This document shows, piece after piece, positions 8,867 to 17,572 of a stretch of DNA of 55,358 nucleotides. The notes beneath the pieces are model-generated. The model made no database searches, was not told the DNA's origin, and was given only the letters and a program-made list of their open reading frames with translations. Each line of letters starts with the position of its first letter. Positions within the stretch are counted from its first letter, which is position 1. The stretch is from Caldilineaceae bacterium. Its GTDB lineage: Bacteria > Chloroflexota > Anaerolineae > Caldilineales > Caldilineaceae. A program made the position numbers and the translations under genes. Location of the stretch: the NCBI GenBank assembly GCA_022824685.1, contig JAJDZJ010000164.1, positions 1 to 55,358 of the forward strand, in the 5' to 3' direction.

Positions 8867-9768
8867 TGACGGTCAGCGCAGCGACGCGATTGGATGTAGC
8901 CCGGCCGGAGGAAAGCCGTCACCGCACCTTGTGGCATGACGCGGCGCGACGGTTTTTACGGAACAGGCTGGCCGTCGCTGGATTGGCGATCGTCGTGTTC
9001 TTTTTGTCCCTGGCTGTCTTCGCTGATCTGGTGGCGCCCTATCCATACGACAGGGTCTATTATGACCGTGTGCTGCGTTTTCCCTTTGAACTGGCCGGCC
9101 ATCCGCTGGGGACGGACGAGGTGGGCCGCGACTATCTGAGTCGTCTTATCTACGGGGCCCGCACGTCGATGACGGTGGGCATTGCGGTGCAGATGGTTGC
9201 GTTTGTAATAGGGGTTCCGCTGGGCAGCCTGGCCGGTTTTGTGGGAGGCCGCACAGATTTTCTCATCTCCCGCTTCATCGACATCATGACTGCGTTTCCC
9301 GGGTTGATGTTTTCGATCCTGATCATATCTGTGTGGGGAGGCGGCATCACGAAGGTGATTTTCGCGCTCAGCATCACAAGCTGGATTGGCATTGCCCGTT
9401 TGACGCGAGGTCAGATACTTTCTTTGCGCGAGAAGGAGTATGTAGAGGCGGCCCGTTGCGTCGGCGTGAGTCGGAACCGGATTATTTTGCGGCACCTGCT
9501 GCCGAACGCGCTGACGCCGATCCTGGTTGCCATCAGTTTCGGGATTCCGGCGGCGATGTTCGGCGAGGCGGGCCTGAGTTTTCTTGGCATCGGCATCAAC
9601 GATCCGATCCCCAGTTGGGGGAAGATGGTAGGTGTAAGCAATGCGTATGTGCGGGTATACTGGCATCTGGCGCTGTTCCCCACAGTTGCGGTGGCCCTAT
9701 CCATGCTCGGTTTTTCGTTTGTGGGAGACGGGTTGCGGGATGCGCTGGATCCGAAGATGATCGAATAG
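8866..9768 (+). CDS. ABC transporter permease, DppC/OppC type
   Basis: This 300-residue second permease subunit has the DppC signature: an N-terminal cytoplasmic stretch before TM1 (RRFLRNRLAVAGLAIV), HPLGTDEVGRDYLSRLIYGARTS, and the EAA loop EYVEAARCVGVSRNRIILRH. A GEAGLSFLGIGI block precedes the last membrane segment. The GTG start overlaps the previous stop, indicating translational coupling. No DppD/DppF-type ATPase gene follows, so energising subunits must come from elsewhere. Confidence 0.92.
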   Translation: MTVSAATRLDVARPEESRHRTLWHDAARRFLRNRLAVAGLAIVVFFLSLAVFADLVAPYPYDRVYYDRVLRFPFELAGHPLGTDEVGRDYLSRLIYGARTSMTVGIAVQMVAFVIGVPLGSLAGFVGGRTDFLISRFIDIMTAFPGLMFSILIISVWGGGITKVIFALSITSWIGIARLTRGQILSLREKEYVEAARCVGVSRNRIILRHLLPNALTPILVAISFGIPAAMFGEAGLSFLGIGINDPIPSWGKMVGVSNAYVRVYWHLALFPTVAVALSMLGFSFVGDGLRDALDPKMIE

Positions 9769-9867
9769 CGCGGTCGGCGGGCAGCCGGTTCACATGACAG
9801 GCCGCCATGCGGGATGCGGCTGGAAGCGGTTCTACGGCAAGGAAGGGCAAGCGGGAAGGCGGAGAGG

Positions 9868-10365
9868 ATGTTGGAGAGAAAAGTGAGAATTCGACGAATT
9901 GCGGCCTGCTTCAGGCCCGGCATGGCAGTGATCTTCCTGATTCTGATTCTTGCGGCAGGCTGCGGGGCGGACGATGAGGAGGCGGCGGCCGGCGGGGAAG
10001 GCGGGAACAGGAGGGGCGCTGTGCCGACGATGCCGGCCGCACGTTTTGACCAACCCACGCCGGTAACGGATATGGAAGAGGCGAGCGAAGCGGATAGACA
10101 GGAGGACGAGGCGGCGGCGGCGGAAGAGCCGGACATCGCGACGGGCGAATTCGTCTACGGCAATCGTTGCCAGGAGTGCCATGGCGAGGGCGCAACGGGA
10201 ACCGATCTGGGGGCTTCGCTCATTGGTTTGGCAATGGGTGAGGACGATTTCGAGGACCTGATTCGCACCGGCGGAGAACTCGGTCCTGACCACCTCTTCG
10301 GCTCTACCAAGATCAGCCCGGAAGGGCTCAAAGCGGTCTACGCCTACCTGACATTACTTGAGTAG
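9868..10365 (+). CDS. Small cytochrome c lipoprotein
   Basis: This 165-residue protein has a membrane-targeting segment ending in LAAGC, a probable lipobox, followed by an acidic, low-complexity linker. The C-terminal 70 residues form a class I cytochrome c domain with haem motif CQECH. No obvious Met axial ligand is seen in the usual late position. GGAGAGG directly abuts the chosen ATG at 9868; the ATG at 9922, just before the hydrophobic segment, is an alternative. It may shuttle electrons outside the membrane, perhaps from the dehydrogenase-cytochrome fusions upstream (inference). Its 3' end overlaps the convergent ferredoxin gene by 22 bases. Confidence 0.78.
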   Translation: MLERKVRIRRIAACFRPGMAVIFLILILAAGCGADDEEAAAGGEGGNRRGAVPTMPAARFDQPTPVTDMEEASEADRQEDEAAAAEEPDIATGEFVYGNRCQECHGEGATGTDLGASLIGLAMGEDDFEDLIRTGGELGPDHLFGSTKISPEGLKAVYAYLTLLE

Positions 10366-10766
10366 GTCTTTTCTTCGAGACGATGGTAGACGGCCTCCTG
10401 CACAGGCTGGCCGTTGCGCAGATGCTCCTCGATGATTCGGTCCAACAGGGCTTCATCGACCTGGCAGTACCAGATGCCGTCGGGATAGACGACCACGATG
10501 GGGCCGCTGTGGCAGACGCCCAGGCATGGTGAGGTTCCCCGTTTGACGCGCTGGGGGTTGTCGTATTCGCCCAACTCCCCCAGTTTGCGGGCCAGCTGGG
10601 CGTAGAGCCTGCTTCCCTTGCCCTCCGGATCGCAGAATGGCCCTGAACATATGAAAATGTGGCGCGCGTAGGGCGCCATCTCCGGAACATCCACTCGAAG
10701 CTCCTCCGTTCTTTCTCGATTGGCCAGAGCCCCTCGAGGGCCCTGATCAGACAGCGTCATCGTCAT
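10344..10766 (-). CDS. Thioredoxin-like 2Fe-2S ferredoxin
   Basis: This 140-residue protein carries the four-cysteine pattern of thioredoxin-fold [2Fe-2S] ferredoxins (NuoE/Clostridium pasteurianum 2Fe ferredoxin type): [12 protein letters not shown], then [11 protein letters not shown] about 40 residues on, followed by VVYPDGIWY. The start at 10766 places it 19 bases after the adenosyltransferase gene; a longer frame runs back into that gene but looks non-coding there. As the last gene of the cobalamin operon it could supply the low-potential electrons that reduce cob(II)alamin for adenosylation. That role is inference. Confidence 0.82.
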   Translation of the reverse strand: MTMTLSDQGPRGALANRERTEELRVDVPEMAPYARHIFICSGPFCDPEGKGSRLYAQLARKLGELGEYDNPQRVKRGTSPCLGVCHSGPIVVVYPDGIWYCQVDEALLDRIIEEHLRNGQPVQEAVYHRLEEKTYSSNVR

Positions 10767-10785
10767 GCGGCGCAGAGCCGCCTGC

Positions 10786-11349
10786 TCAAGCGGCTGGATC
10801 CCACAAGGGTTCGGCCACCTGCTCTTCCTGATTCTGCAAGCGGGACATGACAAAGAGCGCGTCGGAGAGGCGGTTCAGATAACGCATAGCGTGAGGGTTG
10901 ACTTTCTCATCGCGGGCGAGCGCGGCGGCTTCGCGCTCTGCCCGCCGGCAGACGGTACGCGCGACGTGGAGTTGGGCGGCGCCGGGCGAGCCGCCTGGCA
11001 GGATGAAGTTTTCCAGGGGGCCGACGATGGGCGTGAGCTTGTCCAGGAGAGCTTCCAGGCGGTCCACGTGGCGTTGCTCGATCTGCGGCGGCGTGTAGCG
11101 GGCTTTGTCCTCTTCCAGAAAGCACAGATCCGATCCCAGGTGGAAAAGTTCATTCTGTATTTCGCGCAGTGTGACCTGCAGCCGCTCGCACAGGCCGCCT
11201 GCCAGCGCAGCGCCGATGTGGGCATTGAGCTCGTCAACCGTTCCGTAGACTTGAACGCGGATGGCGTCTTTGGCGACGCGCTGGCCGCCGCCGAGCGCGG
11301 TGGTACCGTTGTCACCGCCGCGTGTGTATATTTTGGTCAGCCTTGGCAT
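10786..11349 (-). CDS. pduO: Cob(I)alamin adenosyltransferase, PduO type
   Basis: This enzyme transfers the adenosyl group of ATP to cob(I)alamin or cobinamide, forming the coenzyme. The protein of 187 residues shows the N-terminal [17 protein letters not shown] nucleotide-binding motif, [13 protein letters not shown] and the C-terminal [15 protein letters not shown], all typical of PduO-type trimers. The ATG at 11349 lies eight bases after GGAGG. An in-frame ATG at 11355 is too close to that site. The gene overlaps the 3' end of the ATPase gene by 38 bases, indicating tight coupling. Confidence 0.93.
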   Translation of the reverse strand: MPRLTKIYTRGGDNGTTALGGGQRVAKDAIRVQVYGTVDELNAHIGAALAGGLCERLQVTLREIQNELFHLGSDLCFLEEDKARYTPPQIEQRHVDRLEALLDKLTPIVGPLENFILPGGSPGAAQLHVARTVCRRAEREAAALARDEKVNPHAMRYLNRLSDALFVMSRLQNQEEQVAEPLWDPAA

Positions 11350-12427
11350 CAGCATTTCCTCCGGCGCCTGCGCGGCGCAGGTAAGTGGTGAGGGCGTTGA
11401 GCGAACTGAACGAGTCTTTGCGCCCTGCCATGTCCAATATATAGATAGCTCCGTCCTCGCGCAACTCTACTGTGACGGAGCCGGGCGCCGAAGCCTGAGA
11501 GGCCGCGCGCGCTGGGTAGAAAGAGGAGTTCCCGTTCTCGTCGTCATTTTCGACGGCATATCCGATTCGTTCGAGCGCGCGACGGGTCCAGAAGGCGGCG
11601 ACGCCGTCACCATGAAGGAGCAGGCGGCCGCAGTTCTCCTGGCGGGTGTGGAAGGAGCCGCGCGCGCGGTCGAAGGAAACGCCTTCGGCGGAGAAGACCC
11701 GCTCAAATGCGCCGTTGAGGATGAGGTCTTCGGGCGCGCCGTCGAAGAGGTCGCCGTCGGAAGAGATAAGCCAGAGCCGGTCGGCGTTTCGCAGGGCAAG
11801 GTCGAGGTCATGGGTGGAAAGCAGGATTGCCTGGTTATTCTCGATGGCGAGCTGCCGCAGCAGCTCCATGACTTCGACACGGCGGGGAAGGTCGAGGAAG
11901 GCGGTCGGCTCGTCGAGCAGCATCACGCTGGGCTGCTGGGCCAGGGCGCGGGCGATGAAAACCTTTTGTCGTTCGCCGTCGCTCATTTCGACGGTCAGGC
12001 GGTTGGCGAGGTCCTGGGCGCCGACGGCGCGCAAGGCCCACTGGACGATGCGCTGGTCCTGTTCGTTCAGGGAGCCGGTCCAGCCGGTGTAGGGATGGCG
12101 GCCCAGGCTAACCAGCCCATATCCTGTCATGGCGCCGACGTCGACGCGTTCGGTGAGGACGATACTGAGGCGGCGGGCGAGCTGGCCCGGTCGCAGGTCG
12201 GCGAGCGTCCGGCCGTCGAGCCAGATCTGGCCGGACAGGGAAGGCTGCAGCCGGGCCAGCGTGCGCATCAGGGTTGACTTTCCGGCCCCGTTGGGCCCGA
12301 GCAGGCAGACCAGCTCTCCCGGGCGGAGGGAGAAATTGAGGTCGCTGGCGATGACGACGGGGGGTTTGCGGGGGCGGCGGTAGCCGATGGAGAGGGCGCT
12401 GGTCTTCAGGACGGTTCCGCTCTTCAT
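11312..12427 (-). CDS. btuD: Cobalamin/iron-chelate ABC transporter ATPase with C-terminal extension
   Basis: This is the ATPase subunit of a FecCDE/BtuCD-type importer. It shows Walker A ([11 protein letters not shown]), the signature [17 protein letters not shown], Walker B ([14 protein letters not shown]) and the switch His (LLSTHDLD). At 371 residues it is about 110 longer than usual. The extra C-terminal part (from about residue 260) contains a small mixed alpha/beta segment of unknown function ending in a charged tail. It lies 13 bases after the permease gene in the B12-riboswitch operon, which supports cobalamin as substrate. Confidence 0.9.
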   Translation of the reverse strand: MKSGTVLKTSALSIGYRRPRKPPVVIASDLNFSLRPGELVCLLGPNGAGKSTLMRTLARLQPSLSGQIWLDGRTLADLRPGQLARRLSIVLTERVDVGAMTGYGLVSLGRHPYTGWTGSLNEQDQRIVQWALRAVGAQDLANRLTVEMSDGERQKVFIARALAQQPSVMLLDEPTAFLDLPRRVEVMELLRQLAIENNQAILLSTHDLDLALRNADRLWLISSDGDLFDGAPEDLILNGAFERVFSAEGVSFDRARGSFHTRQENCGRLLLHGDGVAAFWTRRALERIGYAVENDDENGNSSFYPARAASQASAPGSVTVELREDGAIYILDMAGRKDSFSSLNALTTYLRRAGAGGNADAKADQNIHTRR

Positions 12428-12440
12428 CTTCGCATTCCTG

Positions 12441-13568
12441 TCAGCCGGCGAAGGCCTGGCGCAGATTGCGCTGGCGCAGGATGACCCAGATCACCACCGG
12501 CGCGCCCAGCAGCGCGGTGACGGCGTTGAGCGGCAAGGTCAGTTGGCTGCCGGGCAGGCCGGCGACGATGTCGGCGCCGAGCGCCAGGGTGGTGCCCATG
12601 AAAGAGACGGCGGGCAGCAGAAGCCGGTGATCCGACGTGTTGAGCAGACTGCGGCAGAGGTGAGGCACGGCGATTCCCAGAAAGCCTATCGGCCCGCAGA
12701 ATGCGGTGACAACGCCGGCCAGGACCGCGGACGAGCCGATGATGCCGAGACGGACGCGGCGGACGTTCAGGCCAAGAGATTGGGCATAGGTTTCGCCGAG
12801 GAGCAGTGCGTTCAGCGGTTTCATCAGCAGGTGGCCGCCTGCCAGACCCAGCAGTATGGCCGGCGCCATCACCTGGAGCTGCCGCCAGGTAACGCCTCCG
12901 AAAGAGCCGAAGGTCCAGGAGATGTAGGCCTGGATGCGCTCGACAACGCTGAAGTAGATCAGGACACTGACCAGGGCGCTGGTCGTATATCCGAACATCA
13001 GGCCCAGGATGAGAAGCGTCATGCCGCTCTGCACTCTGCGGGCCACGGACACGACAAGGAGAAGCACCAGGCCGGACCCCAGGATAGCGGAAAGCGCGAG
13101 GCTGGCGTCGCCTGCGAGACTGATACCGGCCAGGAGGGTCGTGCTGCCGCCCAGGCCCACTGCCACGCCCGCCAGCAGGACGGTGAGGGCGACGCCAAGG
13201 CTGGCGCCGGAACTGATGCCGAGCACGAATGGCCCTGCGAGCGGATTGCGAAAGAGGGTTTGCATTTGGAGTCCGCTGACCGACAGGGCCGCGCCAGCCA
13301 GCATAGCGGTCACGGCTTTAGGCAGGCGAAACTGCAGCACAATCGTTGCCCACGCCGGCTTGGCGGCATCTCCGCCGAGCAACACCGCGACGATGTCGCG
13401 GAGCGGGATGCGCACGGAGCCTACGGCCAGGCTCAAAATGAATGCCGCAAGCGCGAGGAGGACAAGGCAGGCCAGAAGCAGGCCGGGCGCGTACAGAATG
13501 TCACGCACAAACGCAGCGTGCATGTCAAGGTGGGATGGCGGCGTTGAGACCTTCTCCCTATTCATCAT
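12441..13568 (-). CDS. btuC: Cobalamin ABC transporter permease, FecCD/BtuC type
   Basis: This 375-residue polytopic permease has about ten hydrophobic segments. FecCD-family marks are RLPKAVTAMLAGAALSVSGLQMQTLFRNPLAGPFVLGISSGA-like blocks (for example LAGAALSVSGLQMQ), GFLGIAVPHLCR and the late HRLLLPAVSFMGTTLALGAD region. It starts with ATGATG and overlaps the CobU gene end by 11 bases. Position inside a riboswitch-controlled cobalamin operon identifies the likely substrate; iron-siderophore transport is the alternative for this family. Confidence 0.9.
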   Translation of the reverse strand: MMNREKVSTPPSHLDMHAAFVRDILYAPGLLLACLVLLALAAFILSLAVGSVRIPLRDIVAVLLGGDAAKPAWATIVLQFRLPKAVTAMLAGAALSVSGLQMQTLFRNPLAGPFVLGISSGASLGVALTVLLAGVAVGLGGSTTLLAGISLAGDASLALSAILGSGLVLLLVVSVARRVQSGMTLLILGLMFGYTTSALVSVLIYFSVVERIQAYISWTFGSFGGVTWRQLQVMAPAILLGLAGGHLLMKPLNALLLGETYAQSLGLNVRRVRLGIIGSSAVLAGVVTAFCGPIGFLGIAVPHLCRSLLNTSDHRLLLPAVSFMGTTLALGADIVAGLPGSQLTLPLNAVTALLGAPVVIWVILRQRNLRQAFAG

Positions 13569-14175
13569 TCACCCTGGGCCGGGTAGCGTCCGGGGGGGAA
13601 TGGGGAAATGCCGGAGTCCCGGTTCCGTCTTGTTTCAGCGGGAGCGCGAGGCCGGCCACCATCAGGACGACTCTGTCAGCGGCAGCGGCGAAGGTTTGAT
13701 TGGCGCGGCCCACCAGGTCGCGAAAGGCTCTGCCCAAGGGGGTAAGGGGGGCCAGGCCGGCCCCGACTTCATTGGAAACGAGAATCAACCGGTTCCCGTC
13801 CGGCATTTCCCGCGCGGCGTGCAGGATGGCTGCGACCTCCCGGCCCACATCTTCCTCTACGGCTTCGTCATAGGGGTCGGGCGTGTCGACCAGGAGATTG
13901 GACACGAGCAGGGTGATACAGTCCACAATGATGGTGGCGTGCGCGCGGGCGTGTTGACCGACGGCGAGACCGACATTGCGGGGGGCTTCGAGCGTGCGCC
14001 AGTGGGCGGGGCGTTCCGCCCTGTGCTTCGCTATGCGAAGTTTCATCTCGTCGTCGCCAGCTTCGGCGGTCGCGACAAAGAGCACTTTGTCGTCGCCGTG
14101 CTCATGGGCAATGCGCAGGGCTTGCGCGCTCTTGCCGCTGCGGGCGCCGCCGAGTATCAGAATCAGTTTCCCCAC
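13558..14175 (-). CDS. cobU: Adenosylcobinamide kinase/adenosylcobinamide-phosphate guanylyltransferase
   Basis: This bifunctional enzyme phosphorylates adenosylcobinamide and then attaches GMP, forming AdoCbi-GDP for CobS. The 205-residue protein has the P-loop GGARSGKS at its N-terminus, the hydrophobic CITLLVSNLL stretch and the family signature VSNEVGAGLAPLTPLGRAFR. The GTG start follows an AAGGATG site. The gene is 128 bases downstream of cobS and overlaps the permease gene. Confidence 0.94.
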   Translation of the reverse strand: MGKLILILGGARSGKSAQALRIAHEHGDDKVLFVATAEAGDDEMKLRIAKHRAERPAHWRTLEAPRNVGLAVGQHARAHATIIVDCITLLVSNLLVDTPDPYDEAVEEDVGREVAAILHAAREMPDGNRLILVSNEVGAGLAPLTPLGRAFRDLVGRANQTFAAAADRVVLMVAGLALPLKQDGTGTPAFPHSPPDATRPRVNDE

Positions 14176-14303
14176 AAGACTTCATCCTTTTTCAGCCGAC
14201 GGGCTTAGAGAGGCGCCGGCGGCGCAGGGCTTGCCCGTTGCTCGGCCGGGCTCTCAACGGGGGATGGGCGGCAAGGCGCTCTCCCTAAAGCGGCGGCGGC
14301 TGT

Positions 14304-15068
14304 CTACCCTGACCAATTTGCGGCGAGCGTCACGATGGCGGCGGTCTCGCCGATTTCGCACAGAGCGCCGTAGATGTCGCCGGTCAGCCCTGGGATGCGA
14401 GCCAGCGAGAAACGAATGAGAAGCCAGGCACTGAAGCTGGCCGCGAGCACGGACGCGCCGACAGCCGCGATGCCGAGCGTTGGCGACAGAAAACCCAGGG
14501 GGGCCAAGGCAATCGCGGTGGCGCCAAGGGCCTGCGGCCAGCCGGCATTTTCGTTCAGCTGGCGGCCTGTCCCTTCAGCGCGGGCGTAGGGGAAGAGAGC
14601 GACCGCGACGCTGGTCCACCAGCGGCCGAGAATGGGGGCGACGATCAGGGCGGTCGCGGTCCCGACGGCCTGCAGAGCGGCGAATTTGAGCAGAAGCAGG
14701 GCGCATCCGGCAGCGACAGAGAAGGAGCCGACGCGCGTGTCGCGCAGGATACGCAGGCGGTCTTTTGGCGTATGTCCGCCCAGCAGGCCGTCAGCCGCAT
14801 CGAGCAGGCCGTCGAAGTGGAGCGCCCCGCTGCAGGCTATCCAGGCGGCCAGCAGAACTGCAGCCGCCACTGACGGCGGGAAGACGGGGTCCAGAAGTTG
14901 ACGCAGCGCGAGAAGCAGGAGCCCGATGGCCAGGCCGACGAGCGGAAAGAAAGTCACCGAGTTCCCCAACTCGCGGGGCGTTGCCGGCCGGCGCAGGGGC
15001 AGCGGCACGACAGTCAGAAACTGGAAGGCTACGACCACGTTTGTGAGGAGCGTTCTCACAGAGCGCAC
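14304..15068 (-). CDS. cobS: Cobalamin synthase (adenosylcobinamide-GDP ribazoletransferase)
   Basis: CobS joins AdoCbi-GDP and alpha-ribazole (phosphate) at the membrane to complete the nucleotide loop of B12. The 254-residue protein is mostly hydrophobic and contains the conserved LHFDGLLDAADGLLGG metal-binding motif followed by RLRILRDTRVGSFSV. A GTG start follows GGAGGA with good spacing. It lies 60 bases after the binding-protein frame. Together with CobU and PduO it supports cobinamide salvage; no corrin-ring synthesis genes are seen here. Confidence 0.93.
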   Translation of the reverse strand: MRSVRTLLTNVVVAFQFLTVVPLPLRRPATPRELGNSVTFFPLVGLAIGLLLLALRQLLDPVFPPSVAAAVLLAAWIACSGALHFDGLLDAADGLLGGHTPKDRLRILRDTRVGSFSVAAGCALLLLKFAALQAVGTATALIVAPILGRWWTSVAVALFPYARAEGTGRQLNENAGWPQALGATAIALAPLGFLSPTLGIAAVGASVLAASFSAWLLIRFSLARIPGLTGDIYGALCEIGETAAIVTLAANWSG

Positions 15069-15128
15069 ATGCGTCCTCCGGCGGGCCCGCAGGGACTGCT
15101 ACACAGAGTTGCCGGGATGCGTTAGCGG

Positions 15129-16360
15129 TTATTGGACCTGTTGGTAGAATCTGAGTTCGTGATCCGGCAACAGATGCGGGTGCAGAATCCTGACCAGATC
15201 TTTGAGCACTCTTTCAGGATGGGCCGCCCCCTCTTCGTAGTAAGCGTTGCCGCCGTTTTCGTTGACGATGGCATTGTTGTTATAGAGACGTCCAGTTTCG
15301 AGCGGCGCGAAGCTGGCATAGCGGGGATCGCTATCGAGCACATTTTCTGCGGTAAACCAGAAGGAGTTATCAGGATTGAGCCAGAAATCGACGTCGGTCG
15401 CGACAGCGAAGACGGACTCAAAGTCGAGCGGGAGCGCGCCGACGTTTCCCTGGCCGGCCCAGAGATAGGCGGCGCCGGCGTGGTCAAGCATTTTGGCCAT
15501 GTAGCTTTCGCCGGCGGCGACATACCAGGTCCCGTTGTAAACGCTGCCGAGGAGGACGGAGGGCCGCTGGGTGAGCGATTCCGTCAATGCGGCGATGGCT
15601 TTGTATTCGGCGGAGATCGCTTCGAATTGGGCGGCGGCGTCGGCCTCTCTATTGAAAAACAGGGCGATGAATTTCATCCACTCGGCCCGGCCCAGCGGGT
15701 CCTGTTCGACGAAGTCGCCGTTGAGCGCGACCGGAATGCCAGCCTGGAGGAGAATGGGATGTGTGTCAAAATCGGCGAACCCGGTCCCGTAGGTCATTAC
15801 GAGCGCAGGATCCAGATCCAGCGTCAGCTCGACGTTGACGGCCGCGCCGCTGCCAATTTCAGCGATGGCGCCGGAGTCGATGCGTTCGCGGACTGCGGCG
15901 TTGTTTGTCCACAGGTGGCTGTCCAGGCCGATCAGCCTGTCTATCAGTCCCAGGTCCTGGATGGAGGGGAGATAGGTGGTGGACATGGCGATAAGGTTTT
16001 CGACGGGACCTCGATCAAGGCGCCTTCGACACCGGTTGGGGCCGGGGCGCCGCATTGGAGGAGGATGTAGCGGAAGCTCTCTTGCGCGCCCTGCCACGGA
16101 TTGGTGACGGTCACAATCTTGTAGTGGTTATGGTATTCGACGTCGAAACCGGTCGCATAGGCAACCGATAGTTTGTGGGGGAAGTAGTCGACGGCGGGAT
16201 CGAAGGAGTCGACGCAGCCGTCGTGTATATTCGAGTCCGGTGAAGCGGCCGCGGCGGCCGCGGCGTTTTCGCTAGCGGGCGCAGGCTGGACCGGCTGGGG
16301 CACGCAGCCGTTCAAAGCGAGTAGGAGGACAGCCAGGAGGAGGTGAGGGAGACTGCGCAT
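15129..16360 (-). pseudogene. Cobalamin ABC transporter binding lipoprotein, frameshifted
   Basis: The gene is split between two reading frames. The first (from 16360) encodes a signal peptide with lipobox LLALNGC and the domain start including DYFPHK and YKIVTVTNPWQG, reaching GVEGALIEVP. The second, in another frame, resumes with VENLIAMSTTYLPSIQDLG and continues to a normal end. The change falls at about 16001-16010 and fits loss of one G in GTCCCGTCGAA. Restored, it is a BtuF/FecB-like periplasmic-binding protein of about 410 residues. The ATG at 16360 has AAAGG nine bases upstream. It may be a true mutation, an assembly error or a recoding site. Confidence 0.8.
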
Positions 16361-16420
16361 CGGTTCTTGCCTTTCGTTTTGCATTGGTGACGGCGGTTGC
16401 TTGTTCGCCCGAAACAGCCG

Positions 16421-16458
16421 CAGAATCAGAAACGTCCGACCTCAGACGAGATCGGACG
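16421..16458 (-). terminator. Riboswitch expression-platform terminator
   Basis: On the minus strand CGTCCGATC (16458-16450) pairs with GGTCGGACG (16441-16433) around an eight-base loop, giving nine pairs including one G-T. TTTCTGATTCT follows. It lies between the B12 riboswitch and the binding-protein start, the expected place for a ligand-dependent transcription terminator. Confidence 0.75.
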
Positions 16459-16530
16459 CTTTCGGCAAGCCATGCCCGTTGGGGGCAGACATCACTCGAT
16501 AACCCAATCCGCGAGATGTTTCAAGTGCAC

Positions 16531-16706
16531 GTCAGAGGCGGTCGACCTGGCTTGGGAGTCGCTGCCTACTTTGATTCGTAGACCTCTCCTGTTGTGGAGA
16601 GGGAGGCGGGTCTACTCCCTTACAGTTGCGGGACAGCGCCGGAATTCCACCGGCTTCGCCTTTTCAGCCCTTGCGTTCGAGATTAGGGCGCCGCTGACGT
16701 TTGGTA
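16531..16706 (-). ncRNA. Cobalamin (B12) riboswitch
   Basis: Reading the minus strand, GCCGGTGGAATTCCGG is followed by CGCTGTCCCGCAACTGT, the highly conserved core of the cobalamin riboswitch. Downstream, AGCCAGGTCGACCGCC (about 16536-16551) matches the B12 box. A variable hairpin built on CTCCCTCTCCAC lies between them. It sits directly downstream of a consensus promoter and upstream of a terminator and seven cobalamin genes, so bound B12 should shut the operon off. Confidence 0.95.
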
Positions 16707-16719
16707 TTCAGTTGGCTAG

Positions 16720-16748
16720 AGTATAAGGCCAGACAGTTTGTGTGTCAA
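16720..16748 (-). promoter_or_regulatory. Consensus sigma70 promoter of the cobalamin operon
   Basis: On the minus strand TTGACA (16748-16743) and TATACT (16725-16720) are separated by exactly 17 bases. The predicted start near 16713 lies a few bases before the riboswitch core. Confidence 0.8.
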
Positions 16749-17340
16749 GCCAGCGGCGAACCCGGTCAGCCGCAGGCGGCTTCCCTTGTGCGGGGCGATT
16801 CCCCCCGCAACGCCCCCCTCCGTAACCGCGCCGCGCCCGCCGCCCGCGTAGCCTCCCCGTCCCCCCACCCACTGACCACTGACCACCGACCACTGACCTC
16901 TGCAGTTCTGGGCCTCCCCCAACCCCCGCCCTTCTACCCTAACGCCTGGCCATCTGTCGGCGGCCCCGCCGCACGCCCATGCCATCATTTGCCGCCAGCC
17001 GCCTCGCCTCTCCTCCACCGGGCGGGGCAGTGCATTGACCAGAAAGCCTTGCCACCATCCCAAAAATCCCCCCAAATCCCCGTTCAGACAAAATCCCCGT
17101 CCCCCTGCCCTTCACCGTGTCCCTCCGTGTCCCTCCGTGTCCCGCCGTGGATCAAAAGCTGTTGCCCTTCGCCGTTGCTTTTTTCCGCGCCCCTTCGCGC
17201 CCCTTCGCGGATCAATCTGCCGTTGCCGTTCGCCGTTGCCGTTGCCCCCATCCCCCTAGTCCCTTAATCCCCCAAATCCCCGTTCAGACAAATCCCCGTC
17301 CCAAATCCCCGTCCATTCGCGGATCAACCTGCCGTTGTCC
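16749..17340. repeat. C-rich degenerate repeat region, non-coding
   Basis: This stretch is strongly C-biased on the plus strand. It holds ACTGACC-type repeats (16871-16899), three copies of CGTGTCCCTC (17116-17145), two of GCGCCCCTTC (17187-17206) and a run of GCCGTT units (17219-17245). A longer composite recurs: the block around CCCCGTTCAGACAAA at 17069-17102 and 17268-17301, and TTCGCGGATCAA(T/C)CTGCCG at 17204-17225 and 17316-17337. Open frames through it have compositionally biased, repeat-derived translations and no family features. The minus strand has many closely spaced GGG/GGGG runs. Confidence 0.8.
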
Positions 17341-17572
17341 GCTCCACATATGACTGCGCATATCGCAATCACGATGATGTCGCTTAATCGATGGATCCTT
17401 GTGCGTTCAACACGAGGAACTTCCAATTCCTCAAAGGGTTCAACCAGCGATACGACCTTTCTTTCCGCCATGAGTCCCCCCTAGTCTGGTGAAAGGACTC
17501 TCGAACGTATCAAATCGTCTCGACTACGTCATCTTACCCACTCTTCGACCCAATTTAGATGCGATTGCCCTG
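17341..17572 (-). mobile_element. Truncated ISAs1-family insertion sequence remnant
   Basis: From the ATG at 17471 (minus strand) about 44 codons match the N-terminal associated domain of ISAs1-family transposases, notably RLSDIIVIAICAVICGAD. After ICGAD the frame runs into the neighbouring C-rich repeat, so the DDE catalytic part is missing. The outer end is the repeat ATTTAGATGCGATTGCCCTG at 17553-17572, about 80 bases upstream of the transposase start. The same end occurs at both edges of the window. Confidence 0.78.
17553..17572. repeat. ISAs1-like terminal inverted repeat
   Basis: ATTTAGATGCGATTGCCCTG, preceded by GACCCA as in the left-edge copy. It is an exact reverse complement of 55223-55242 over 20 bases and differs at two positions from 117-136. 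Confidence 0.8.

Noticed and set aside
12387..13547. Plus-strand open frame opposite the BtuC-type permease
   Set aside because: The permease on the minus strand has clear FecCD motifs and helices; this frame is a hydrophilic mirror image.
16701..17267. 188-codon plus-strand frame in the C-rich patch
   Set aside because: Its translation is Pro/Ser-rich and follows the nucleotide repeats; no ribosome-binding site or family feature.
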